NCBI GenBank assembly: GCA_023630585.1
Contig: CM042550.1
Location: forward strand, 20,555,606-20,619,605
Direction of reading: 5' to 3'
DNA length: 64,000 nt
Source of the DNA: Cranoglanis bouderius
Lineage: Eukaryota > Chordata > Actinopteri > Siluriformes > Cranoglanididae
Below the pieces are notes generated by a model. That model searched no databases. It was given only the letters and a program-made list of their open reading frames with translations, and was not told the origin of the DNA. Shown here piece after piece: positions 1 to 9,799 of this stretch. The translations under genes and the position numbers were made by a program. Position 1 is the stretch's first letter. Each line of letters opens with the position of its first letter.

Positions 1-115
1 TGTATAAGCTTAAATGATTTACTCACTAAATGAACATTTTTTTAAGCACCTATATTTAGAGATCTCAGAGATCAGCCAGTTAATATTTCCTTAAATAAAA
101 GGATTTCTGTGATGC

Positions 116-179
<64 letters not shown>

Positions 180-764
180 TAATAATAATACTTTAATATA
201 GCAATCTTCAGGTGTTAAAACATTGACTGGCTGTGTACATAAAGTTTTATGTCTTGTGTTTTGGTGAATTTAGAATTAAAGAAGCTTTGTTGCCGTCAAG
301 GATTTTAGGATTGTCTTTTGTGGTCTATTTTATTACAAGTAAACACTAACATTTGTGGCTTAAACACTAAAACACTAAAAACATGGCTTAAATATGGATT
401 GTTGAATACATCTAGAGGGAATACTGAAAGTTGTCAAATCAAGAAAGAAAGAAAGAAAGAAAGAAAGAAAACCAAAACATGACATGAAATAAAAAATGTT
501 CAAGCAACTAATCTATTGGTAAATAATATTTACCAATTTACGAGTTGATGATTTCACGGTAAGTGCTGAGATTATTTCCTTCATCTACCTATCTTGTCTG
601 AACTGAATTAATACTGAATTAATTATGCATGCATCAGACCTTAGCGCTAATTAATTGAAATGCTTACACATAGACGAAGCTCACGGAAACAGTAACACAC
701 TCATTCAGAAACATTCTCATGGTCTATAAGAAGGAGTGCAACTACCCGAGTTAGCCGCCTGTGT
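1..764. other. Upstream AT-rich intergenic stretch, no gene seen
   Basis: No open reading frame with protocadherin or other recognisable features was found here. The stretch contains an AAT trinucleotide array (116-191) and a GAAA array (about 440-470), and is otherwise unique AT-rich DNA. It is probably the interval downstream of a further variable exon outside the window, because the array of variable exons seems to continue to the left, but that exon is not visible. Confidence 0.6.
116..191. repeat. AAT trinucleotide microsatellite
   Basis: A run of AAT units with one AAC interruption near its end. Confidence 0.95.
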
Positions 765-792
765 GGCGCTGTCCGTCTTTTGTGGTGCTGAA
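765..792 (-). promoter_or_regulatory. Split NRSE/RE1-like site (REST/NRSF), site 1
   Basis: On the minus strand the sequence reads TTCAGCACC, a 9-bp spacer, then GGACAGCGCC. Both halves match the REST/NRSF consensus half-sites exactly, but the spacer is 9 bp instead of the canonical 2 bp. Expanded-spacing RE1 sites of this kind are an established REST-bound class. It is the best of a series that recurs between the variable exons of this window. The same stretch also aligns loosely with the exon 5 promoter, so it could be a relic of a promoter module. Binding has not been shown. Confidence 0.55.
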
Positions 793-1262
793 ATACAGCA
801 GTGCGGCTGATTCACCCCTATCTTTTGTGTCTCATGGTTGCTTCCTTTGTTGCTAGGAAGATCAGCTCGCGTAGAGAGACGAATTACCAACAGAATTAAA
901 CCTAGCCTGTGCAGTTTATTATTGTGTCCGTCATCTGATACAAACATACGCTTTCCTTATGTTTGGTTTGTTTTTCGTGTGAGGTTTTTTTTTTTTTTTT
1001 TTTTTTTACAAATCGTATTGTGTTGTATATAATCCTGGTCAGATGCCCAACTCTCTTTAATCTATAAGACCCACACACACGCTCTAGCATGCAATTGCTG
1101 CGTTTCCGCTTTGTGACCACATGACGGCAGATATAGCCCAGGTAGTCCAGAGTCAGTCGGAAAGGCGAATCGGATTGGATCACATCATTAACACGTATTT
1201 TCTTTAGGGAATGGATGAGAATAAGTAAATAAACAAAATTATGTATAAAGCTATACATGTGT

Positions 1263-1265
<3 letters not shown>
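793..1265. other. Interval without gene
   Basis: No coding feature is supported. A T homopolymer lies at about 987-1008. The CCCCTATC...TTGTGT stretch at 814-830 resembles the sequence just 3' of the exon 3 promoter element, which may be remote homology with an old promoter. Confidence 0.4.
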
Positions 1266-1640
<375 letters not shown>

Positions 1641-1865
1641 AAATCACTTAAGAGTAGTCATTGTGCAAAAGGCAATTTATCAAAACGTTCCTCTGATTCC
1701 TAGATCTCATGTATTTTATTTATTTATTTACTTAATTTATGTATTTATTTACCAAAACATCGCTCTGATTACCAGATCTCATGTTTTTCGGTGTCTGTAC
1801 AGAAAGAGCTGTGCTCCTTTAATACACAATAAGGATCTGACTGGTAGTCAGTGATGCTGGATGCA

Positions 1866-1907
1866 CCAATGAAGTGCAGTGCTGCACAAAGAGATCTACT
1901 CCCTCCC
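1866..1907 (+). promoter_or_regulatory. Pcdh promoter module (CSE-like) of variable exon 1
   Basis: CCAAT at 1866-1870 is followed 20 bp later by ACAAAGAGATCTACTCCCTC (start 1886). The module lies 210 bp upstream of the exon 1 ATG. The same module precedes all seven A/B-like variable exons here. By position and recurrence it is the fish equivalent of the conserved sequence element of clustered protocadherin promoters. The bases around CCAAT are more divergent (CCAATGAAGTGC) than in the other copies. Confidence 0.75.
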
Positions 1908-2095
1908 TAGTATGTGTGCCGTCACACTGTGCTCAGTGCTAAGGGAAAGCCTGAGCTAGTGCATTTCCAACAAAAGGAGCTATTCCTTTACACTGGAACA
2001 TGTATTCAGGATACGACTTGGGTTTTTGTCTTTACCATAAACGCTATGTAACGTTAGGACATACTGGATAATCGTTTTGCGTTGTTCGAGGCACG

Positions 2096-4528
2096 ATGGG
2101 AATTATGTCGTTTTTCAGGAGGAAGATTTACTGCTGTTATTTCATCCTTATGTGGAATACAATAGAGGCGCATGTCCGTTATGTCATCCCAGAGGAGCTG
2201 AGGGGAGGATCGGTGGTTGGAAATATCGCAAAAGACCTTGGTTTGGATTTATCCGAGGTTGCAGATCGTAAATTACGAATAGCCTCCGACTCGGGTAAGC
2301 AGTACTTCAGTGTGGCCGCGGATAGCGGCGAGCTTATTGTGAATGAAAGAATTGATAGAGAGAGCCTTTGTGGGCACACAGTGCCGTGTTTACTGCCTCT
2401 GGAAGCAGTCGTAGAAAATCCTCTGCAGTTACATCGCGTTGAGATTGAAATACAAGACATTAATGACAACACTCCGAGTTTTAATTCTGATCAGCGTGTT
2501 TTAAATATTCCCGAGTCTATAAACCCTGGCGCAAAATTTCTCCTCGAGAGCGCGGACGATCCTGACGTCGGATCAAATTCTTTGCAATCATATAGTCTGG
2601 GAAGCAATAAATATTTTGTGTTAAATGTAAAAACTCAAGATGGCATAAAAATTCCGGAGTTAGTACTGGACAAACCGCTCGACCGAGAAAAGCAGGCTAC
2701 TCATAGACTTATACTGACGGCGGTAGACGGCGGGAAACCGGTGAGATCTGGCACGTGTGAAGTCAATGTCATAGTTGTAGATAATAACGACAACGCGCCG
2801 CAGTTTGAGAAGTCTTTTTATGAAGCAAACATAGCTGAAAATGAACTTATTGGAAACGACATTATGAAGGTTAGCGCTGTAGATTTAGATGAGGGAGCAA
2901 ATGGAGAAATCGAGTACGTTTTTGCGGACAAAACATCTGACGCACTAAAGGCTGTTTTTGATATTAACCCGAATACAGGTGTGATTAGTGTAAAAGGGAA
3001 GCTCGATTTTGAACAAGTAAATTTATACAAATTCGACGTAATGGCCAAAGACAAAGGAAACCCGCAGATGGAAGGACACTGTAGTGTAAAAATAATGATC
3101 AGTGACATTAATGACAACGCTCCAGAAATAATCATTACATCTCTCTCCAGTCCAGTGCCGGAAAACTCCCCGAATAACACCGTCATTGCTCTAATTAGCA
3201 CTAAAGATTCAGATTCTGGTGAAAATGGGAAAGTGAATCTTACCGTGGCATCCAGCTCACCATTTAAACTGAACCCTTCTCTATCTAATCGTTACACACT
3301 GGTTACAAATGGTCCACTAGATCGAGAGAAATATCCTGAGTATGAGATCAAATTAAATGCAGTTGATTCTGGTTTGCCAGCTCTGCATGCAGAAAAAATT
3401 GTAAAAATTAGTATCTCTGATGTAAACGATAATCCTCCTGTTTTCTCTCAAAAGTCGTATACAGTTTACACGAGAGAAAATACTGCTCATGGGTCAATAT
3501 TGTGTTCTGTATCAGCACATGACCCGGATCTTGACCAAAATGCCAAAATCTCCTACTCCATTTTGGACTCTAAACTTCAAGATGGTTCCGTCTCATCGTA
3601 CATCTACATAAACTCAGATAATGGCAGCATTTACACTATGCACTCATTTGACTATGAGAAGATGAAAGTGTTTCAGATCCAAGTCCAAGCGAAAGATCAC
3701 GGTTCTCCGTCTCTGAGCAGCAACGCCACGGTTCATGTTTTTATTGTGGACCAGAACGACAACGCCCCCGCTGTCATTTACCCCTCCGCACTCATGGGCT
3801 CTGTCTCTCATCAGAGGATGCCCCGCTCCGCTAAAGCAGGACACCTCGTTACTAAAGTCACAGCAGTGGACGCTGACTCGGGCCATAACGCCTGGATTTC
3901 CTATCGGCTAGCGGAGGCCACGGACGCGTCTCTGTTCTCTGTCACTTTACATACAGGAGAGGTGAGGACTAAGCGCTCTGTTTCAGAGCAGGATGACTCC
4001 TCTCAGAGACTGCTCATAGAGATAAAGGACAATGGAGAACCGCTGCAGTCCACCACAGTCACTGTGGATATACTGATAGAGGACGGCTTTCATGAACCAA
4101 TCTCAGACTTTAGACACAAAAACATAGAACCTGAGAAGAAAAGTAGCAAAATCACATTATATCTCATCATTTCTCTTGCCTCTGTGTCATTGCTGTGTTT
4201 GGTGACATTTTTGGTCTTGTTGGTAAAATGTGCTCGAAGCAGTAGAGGCAGCTCGAGTTGTTGTATCAGACGGAGCGATTGTGAATATAAAAACCCCAAC
4301 AGAAACCTGCAGATCCAGCTCAACACTGACGGACCCATTAAATATGTGGAGGTGCTGGGAGGAGACATGATGTCTCAGAGTCAGTCCTTCGGCTCCTATC
4401 TCTCTCCAGTGTCCGAATTCAGTGATTTCACTCTCGTTAAGCCCAGCAGCACCACAGACTTTACAAACACTCTGAGCGTGCTCGATGCATCATTACCGGA
4501 CAGCACGTGGACGTTTGAGAGTCAGCAG
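2096..4528 (+). CDS. Protocadherin gamma variable exon 1 (A/B-like), intact
   Basis: This single exon encodes the 811-residue variable part of a clustered protocadherin, a homophilic type I cell-adhesion receptor of neuronal membranes. The signal peptide covers about residues 1-24 (ending TIEAH). Six cadherin repeats follow, with Ca-binding motifs DINDNTP, DNNDNAP, DINDNAP, DVNDNPP and DQNDNAP. EC1 has the protocadherin CX5C loop (CGHTVPC). The transmembrane helix is at about 686-710 (ITLYLIISLAS...), and a 101-residue variable cytoplasmic segment contains QLNTDGPIKYVEVLGGD and ends TWTFESQQ. The exon ends at CAG|GTGAGC in phase 0, fitting the first constant exon at 34648. The start was chosen at the ATG just before the hydrophobic leader. 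Without splicing the frame reads 14 codons further and stops at 4570. Orthology to a numbered gene cannot be settled. Confidence 0.93.
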
Positions 4529-5099
4529 GTGAGCGGTGAATTTTGTTCATTTTTATCTCATGAACATTAGTTTTATAAATTTTACATACATTGATTTTTC
4601 TTAACCTTGTTATGAACCAGTTCTCTGGCTCACTTTGAAGTCACAATCCACTTCCTGGTAACATGTACACCATAATGTTGCTGATTCCTAAGCTACAGAA
4701 TACTACTTTACCTGAAAATATGCAGAAATGACTCGTGAAGGAATGTATCATAAGGGCATACTTTCAATCATATTTTTATAAGCAGTGCACACTCATAGAA
4801 GTGAATAAAACTCCTAATAATTCCTTCTAGAGCATAAATAATAAGGGTGTAAACACCAGTCAGTCATATTTTTAAATTCCTTATTTTGAGTTTAATGAAT
4901 GTAGAGGATTTATATATTTCTTGACAAAAAAAATTATGCTTATGTGCACACAAATAAATATGATATTATCTAAATTTTATTTAGCTTGTAAAGTAAAATA
5001 ATGCACCGTCCTATAAATAAGCATGGCTCGTGAGGACCTCATTTCTTCTGGGTGCTGTTTATTTAAGACATTACACTATCCACTGCCACACTCTACTGG
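4529..5099. other. Intron / inter-exon interval 1-2, no gene
   Basis: AT-rich unique sequence between the exon 1 donor and the exon 2 promoter. No conserved element was recognised apart from the promoter module that follows. Confidence 0.6.
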
Positions 5100-5152
5100 A
5101 GCGCTGTCCACCAATAGAGTGCTAAAGCGCACAAAGAGATCCACTCCCTCCC
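5100..5152 (+). promoter_or_regulatory. Pcdh promoter module of variable exon 2, with embedded split NRSE-like motif
   Basis: AGCGCTGTCC (5100-5109) carries the CGCT core typical of protocadherin conserved sequence elements. It is followed by CCAATAG (5111-5117) and ACAAAGAGATCCACTCCCTC (from 5131). The module starts its purine block 204 bp before the exon 2 ATG. On the minus strand, 5126-5100 reads TTTAGCACT, 8 bp, GGACAGCGCT, which is close to a REST half-site pair with expanded spacing. Downstream, the leader contains GCCATTTTTGG near the ATG. Confidence 0.75.
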
Positions 5153-5334
5153 CTCGGAGCTCTGCTGAGCACAATGCGTAGACCTACACACACGGGGATG
5201 AACGCACTGCCATGTACGAAGCAATCTGGTAACGTTCTCGACGTTGAAAAATAATTTGCTGTTAACCGTATATTTCGTTTAAATAAAATGCGCTCCAGGA
5301 CACCGAAACACTTGAGAGTCAGCCATTTTTGGAA

Positions 5335-7782
5335 ATGAGGACTCAAAAAGGAAGAGCGGTTGTATTTTTCCAGGCGCTGTGGCTGCTCTGTGTCGCTGTT
5401 TTGTGGAATGAAGCAGACGCGCAGCTCCGCTACACGATTGCAGAAGAGCTCAAGGAGGGTTCCGTTGTTGGAAATATAGCAAAGGATCTGGGTATTTCCG
5501 TATCTGAGATCTCTGAGAAAAAATTGCGGACAGCGTCTGAATCCGGTAAGCAGTATTTCAGCTTGGATTTAGGAAACGGCGAGCTGATTGTGAAGGATGT
5601 AATAGACAGAGAGAATCTATGCGGACAAAGCAGCAGTTGTGTGCTACCGCTGCAAATCATAATCGAAGATCCGCTTCAGTTTTACCGCGTGGAAGTCGAA
5701 ATACAGGATATAAATGACAACTCCCCACGTTTTCACGCAGACACAAACGTCGTAGACGTGCCAGAGTTGACCCCGACAGGAGCTAGATTTCGTTTAGAGC
5801 CTGCTCAAGACCCGGATGTTGGATCAAACTCGATAAGGACGTATGCGCTAAATAAAAACGAACACTTTGTACTTAACATTAAAAATAACAAAGATGGAAC
5901 AAAAATCCCTGAACTTGTGCTGCAGAAAGCGTTTGACAGAGAAAAACAGGCGGTTCATCAGTTTATTCTGACAGCAATCGATGGCGGAAATCCGGTTAGA
6001 TCAGGGAGCGCTGAAATTACAGTAAGGATACTAGATATCAATGACAATGCCCCTGTATTTGATCAAGATTTATACGAGATTAAAGTAATGGAGAACTGTG
6101 CTCCAGGTACTCTGATATTAACTGTAAAAGCAAATGATTCGGATGAAGGGACAAACAGTGAAATAGAGTACTCATTTGGGGCACACACATCAGAAGCTAT
6201 TCAAAATTTTTTCACGATCAGTTCAGGGACAGGCGAATTAAGCGTGCTAAAACATCTGGATTATGAAAGCAGTACGTCATACGAATTTGATATACGAGCC
6301 AGAGACAAAGGGACTCCTGTCATGGAGGGACATTGTAGAGTCCAGGTGGCAGTCGTGGATGTGAATGATAATGCTCCAGAAATTATCATCGCCTCCTCAC
6401 CTAAACCTGTGAGAGAAGACGCGTCTTCTGGCACCATGGTAGCGCTGATAAACGTTAAAGATTTGGATTCGGGTGATAACGGAAACGTAACTTTAACCAT
6501 GTCCGGTAATCATCCTTTCAAATTAAAACCAACGTTTTCTAATCATTACGCGCTGGTTACAGACGCGAAACTGGATCGAGAGACATTTCCAGAATATAAT
6601 ATTGAACTCAAAGCCCGTGACTCTGGATCGCCACCCTTGTTAACAAGCAAAATTGTCAGAGTAATGATATTAGATGCAAACGATAACGCGCCTGTTTTTT
6701 CTATGCCCGTGTACTCGGTTTATATTAAAGAAAACACCACACCAGGATCAATTCTATCGACTGTATCTGCCTCAGATTTGGACACGGGAGAAAACGCTAA
6801 GATAACATATTCAGTTGTTGGTTCAAAAAGTCAAGACGTGCCTGTCTCGTCGTATGTCTATATTAACTCAGACAACGGGACAATCTTTAGCATGCACTCA
6901 TTTGACTATGAGAAGATGAAAGTGTTTCAGATCCAAGTCCAGGCGAAAGATCACGGCTCTCCGTCTCTGAGCAGCAACGCCACGGTTCATGTTTTTATTG
7001 TGGACCAGAACGACAACGCCCCCGCTGTCATTTACCCCTCCGCACTCATGGGCTCTGTCTCTCATCAGAGGATGCCCCGCTCTGCTAAAGCAGGACACCT
7101 CGTTACTAAAGTCACTGCAGTGGACGCTGACTCGGGCCATAACGCCTGGATTTCCTATCGGCTGGCGGAGGCCACGGACGCGTCTCTGTTCTCTGTCACT
7201 TTACATACAGGAGAGGTGAGGACTAAGCGCTCTGTTTCGGAGCAGGATGACTCCTCTCAGAGGCTGCTCATAGAGATAAAGGACAACGGAGAACCGCTGC
7301 AGTCCACCACAGTCACTGTGGATATACTGATAGAGGACGGCTTTCATGAACCAATCTCAGACTTTAGGCACAAAAACATAGAACCTGAGAAGAAAAGTAG
7401 CAAAATCACATTATATCTCATCATTTCTCTTGCCTCTGTGTCATTGCTGTGTTTGGTGACATTTTTGGTCTTGTTGGTAAAATGTGCTCGAAGCAGTAGA
7501 GGCAGCTCGAGTTGTTGTATCAGACGGAGCGATTGTGAATATAAAAACCCCAACAGAAACCTGCAGATCCAGCTCAACACTGACGGACCCATTAAATATG
7601 TGGAGGTGCTGGGAGGAGACATGATGTCTCAGAGTCAGTCCTTCGGCTCCTATCTCTCTCCAATGTCCGAATTCAGTGATTTCACCCTCGTTAAGCCCAG
7701 CAGCACCACAGACTTTACAAACACTCTGAGCGTGCTCGATGCGTCATTACCGGACAGCACGTGGACGTTTGAGAGTCAGCAG
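5335..7782 (+). CDS. Protocadherin gamma variable exon 2 (A/B-like), intact
   Basis: Encodes 816 residues. The signal peptide is about 1-29 (LWLLCVAVLWNEADA). EC1 carries CGQSSSC and ends DINDNSP; EC2-EC5 end DINDNAP, DVNDNAP, DANDNAP and DQNDNAP; EC6, a transmembrane helix at about 691-715 and the 101-residue variable tail follow. From about the FSMHSFDYEKMKVFQ motif onward the protein is nearly identical to exons 1, 3, 4, 5 and 7, whereas EC1 to most of EC5 are distinct. It belongs to the SPMSEF subgroup by its tail. The start is the ATG of MRTQKGRAVVFF; a TTG two codons upstream is not used. The phase-0 donor is CAG|GTGAGC. Unspliced read-through would add a second hydrophobic segment before a stop at 7953. 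Confidence 0.93.
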
Positions 7783-8003
7783 GTGAGCAATTATTTAAAT
7801 TTATATCGGAGCGAAGACATACACTTGAATAGTTATGTACTTATTTTGATCACTATCGTTAGTGAGGGTGGTTTATTTGTTTTATTAGCGCTAGAAATGC
7901 GCAAACGTCTTATTAACTTTATGTCGGCTTATTCCAGTTTATTTTCAAACTAATCACAATAATGTCAACAGGAAATTAGCTAAAAAACCAACACCAATAG
8001 AAT

Positions 8004-8036
<33 letters not shown>

Positions 8037-8434
8037 GTCTGTTTGTTTTTTGGTTTTGGTTTTTGGTTTTACAACGAATTCTCTTAAAACATTGTACTTG
8101 CGTTTGGTTAATTGATCACAGGCTACATGTTATAAGTTTTATGACCTACTAGTCAATGTTTTGGCACAGACATGGATCCACGGGAATGTTAAGAAGCTAG
8201 CTAGATTGCTAAATTCTTAAGCTACATTAACAAAAGCAGAATATCCATAGCGTACATAAACATTTATAATACAACATCCTGTACAAGATATGTGCAGTGA
8301 ATATTTCACCAGCTCACCTGTAGAAGTAAGAAAATGCTTTTAGCCAGGACAGCACCGCTTCTCAACACTGAGTCACGTTACAACAGAACTGAGCAAACGC
8401 CGCCGTTTCTTCAGGTTTATTTGCAAAGTGATTA

Positions 8435-8450
8435 CCGCCACCTGCTGGCC
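8435..8450 (-). promoter_or_regulatory. Candidate CTCF site
   Basis: On the minus strand the sequence reads GGCCAGCAGGTGGCGG, which fits the CTCF core CCA-S-YAG-RK-GGC. CTCF sites are established organisers of clustered protocadherin promoter choice. This one lies between exons 2 and 3, not inside a promoter module, and is oriented against transcription. It was identified by eye only. Confidence 0.45.
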
Positions 8451-9154
8451 AAAATAATTGGCTATGCTTCTGTTTCCACCTGTTAGGTTTCCATTAAGAC
8501 ATAACCGGGAACTAAATTACGAGAACAAAAAGTAAATAAAACTACAATAATTAAATTTTCAGGTGCCACATTTTCTGCAACAATTTTGTTTCAGTAAAAT
8601 GTTTTTTTTTTTGTACAGTATAGAGGTTTATAAAGTGCTAGTTGGTGTCGCAAGGTATCTGGCCACGCCCCTGATCTATCTTGACATTCTCATTTAATTG
8701 ACAATTAATTTAATTGTTCCCTTGGCTTTCCTTTCTATCCAATTCTGCGTGTATACTATATAACCCTTATCACTTTATACTTTAAAACACAAACTGAATT
8801 TCCATAGCATGCAAGCTATCTCTTCATCCACGTGAGGTTTTGCATTTGCCCCCAGAAATAAATGTGCCAAACTGAATTTTTCATTGTCGCTTGGGTGGTA
8901 CCATTAATGCTACACATTTTGTATGTTTATTATGAAGCATTTTAAAATAATTTAAGCTACATAATGGGACATTTAAAGTTGTAAAGCTCTAACAACCCAT
9001 TAAAGATTCACCACATGCACCAACCCATTGAAAAGATAGGTACAAACTCAATATGCAAAACAAGTACCACTGATGGTACCACCCCAGCGACAAAGAATTG
9101 TACAGTTTGGTACTTTTGTTTTTGATAATGAAATGGAAGGGTCATACCTGTGCA

Positions 9155-9161
<7 letters not shown>

Positions 9162-9212
<51 letters not shown>

Positions 9213-9237
9213 TGAGAGAGAGAGAGAGAGAGAGAGA
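9162..9237. repeat. (TG)n-(GA)n compound microsatellite
   Basis: A TG run followed directly by an AG run. It abuts the split NRSE-like motif at 9241. Confidence 0.95.
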
Positions 9238-9240
9238 CTT

Positions 9241-9267
9241 ATCACTGTCCTTAACAGTGGTGCTGAA
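9241..9267 (-). promoter_or_regulatory. Split NRSE-like motif, exon 2-3 interval
   Basis: The minus strand reads TTCAGCACC, 8 bp, GGACAGTGAT. The left half is perfect; the right half matches 7 of 10 consensus positions. The spacer length is the same as in most other copies. It sits immediately after a TG/GA microsatellite. Confidence 0.4.
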
Positions 9268-9573
9268 ACCTCAGAGCTCAGAACCCATTCATTTATTTTT
9301 TACTCTCCTTTTAATGGACCTGACACTTACATTTGTCTTTTTTATATTATCTTTTTATAAATGTAATTCTTCAACACTTGATACTTTTGTTTTGGGTAAC
9401 ATGTTTAGTTTTCATACCTACTTCCATTTGCCTCTGTGTGATTACTGCAATTCTACAGAAACGTGATTTATTTTCCTAAAATAGTCATGGTAAAATATTT
9501 TTCTTTTCACCGCTCACACTGTGTCTTTAAACAGAGGAGTGTTCTTGGTTTCGTTCTATTGGTGTGCCGAAAG

Positions 9574-9616
9574 CCAATAGGAAGCATTTACAGCACAAAG
9601 AGATCTACTCCTTCCC
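9574..9616 (+). promoter_or_regulatory. Pcdh promoter module of variable exon 3
   Basis: CCAATAG at 9574 is preceded by an inverted ATTGG (about 9558), giving an ATTGG...CCAAT inverted repeat. ACAAAGAGATCTACTCCTTC starts at 9595, 21 bp after CCAAT and 205 bp before the exon 3 ATG. CTATCTATTGTGTCATT follows, as in the exon 4 promoter. Confidence 0.75.
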
Positions 9617-9799
9617 CCTATCTATTGTGTCATTACCCTCACAAGAAGAGCTTCAGCCGAGAGCTGGGAACGCGCACAGATTTCGCCCGCTATTCGATCA
9701 GTAGACGAATTTTTTTTTTACTACGTATGCAATGCGTCACAAACGTATTTATTGTGCGTTAACGTATAAGTATTGGGAATAGAGACTTTGAGGATAAAA

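Larger units (their letters stand above)
7783..9240. other. Inter-exon interval 2-3 with microsatellites
   Basis: No gene is seen. It holds a T homopolymer (about 8007-8036), a candidate CTCF site (8435-8450), and a compound TG/GA microsatellite (about 9162-9237). Confidence 0.6.

Noticed and set aside
8338..8357. GGACAGCACC near TTTTAGCC as a canonical REST site
   Set aside because: The left half-site is incomplete and the spacing fits neither canonical nor expanded RE1.
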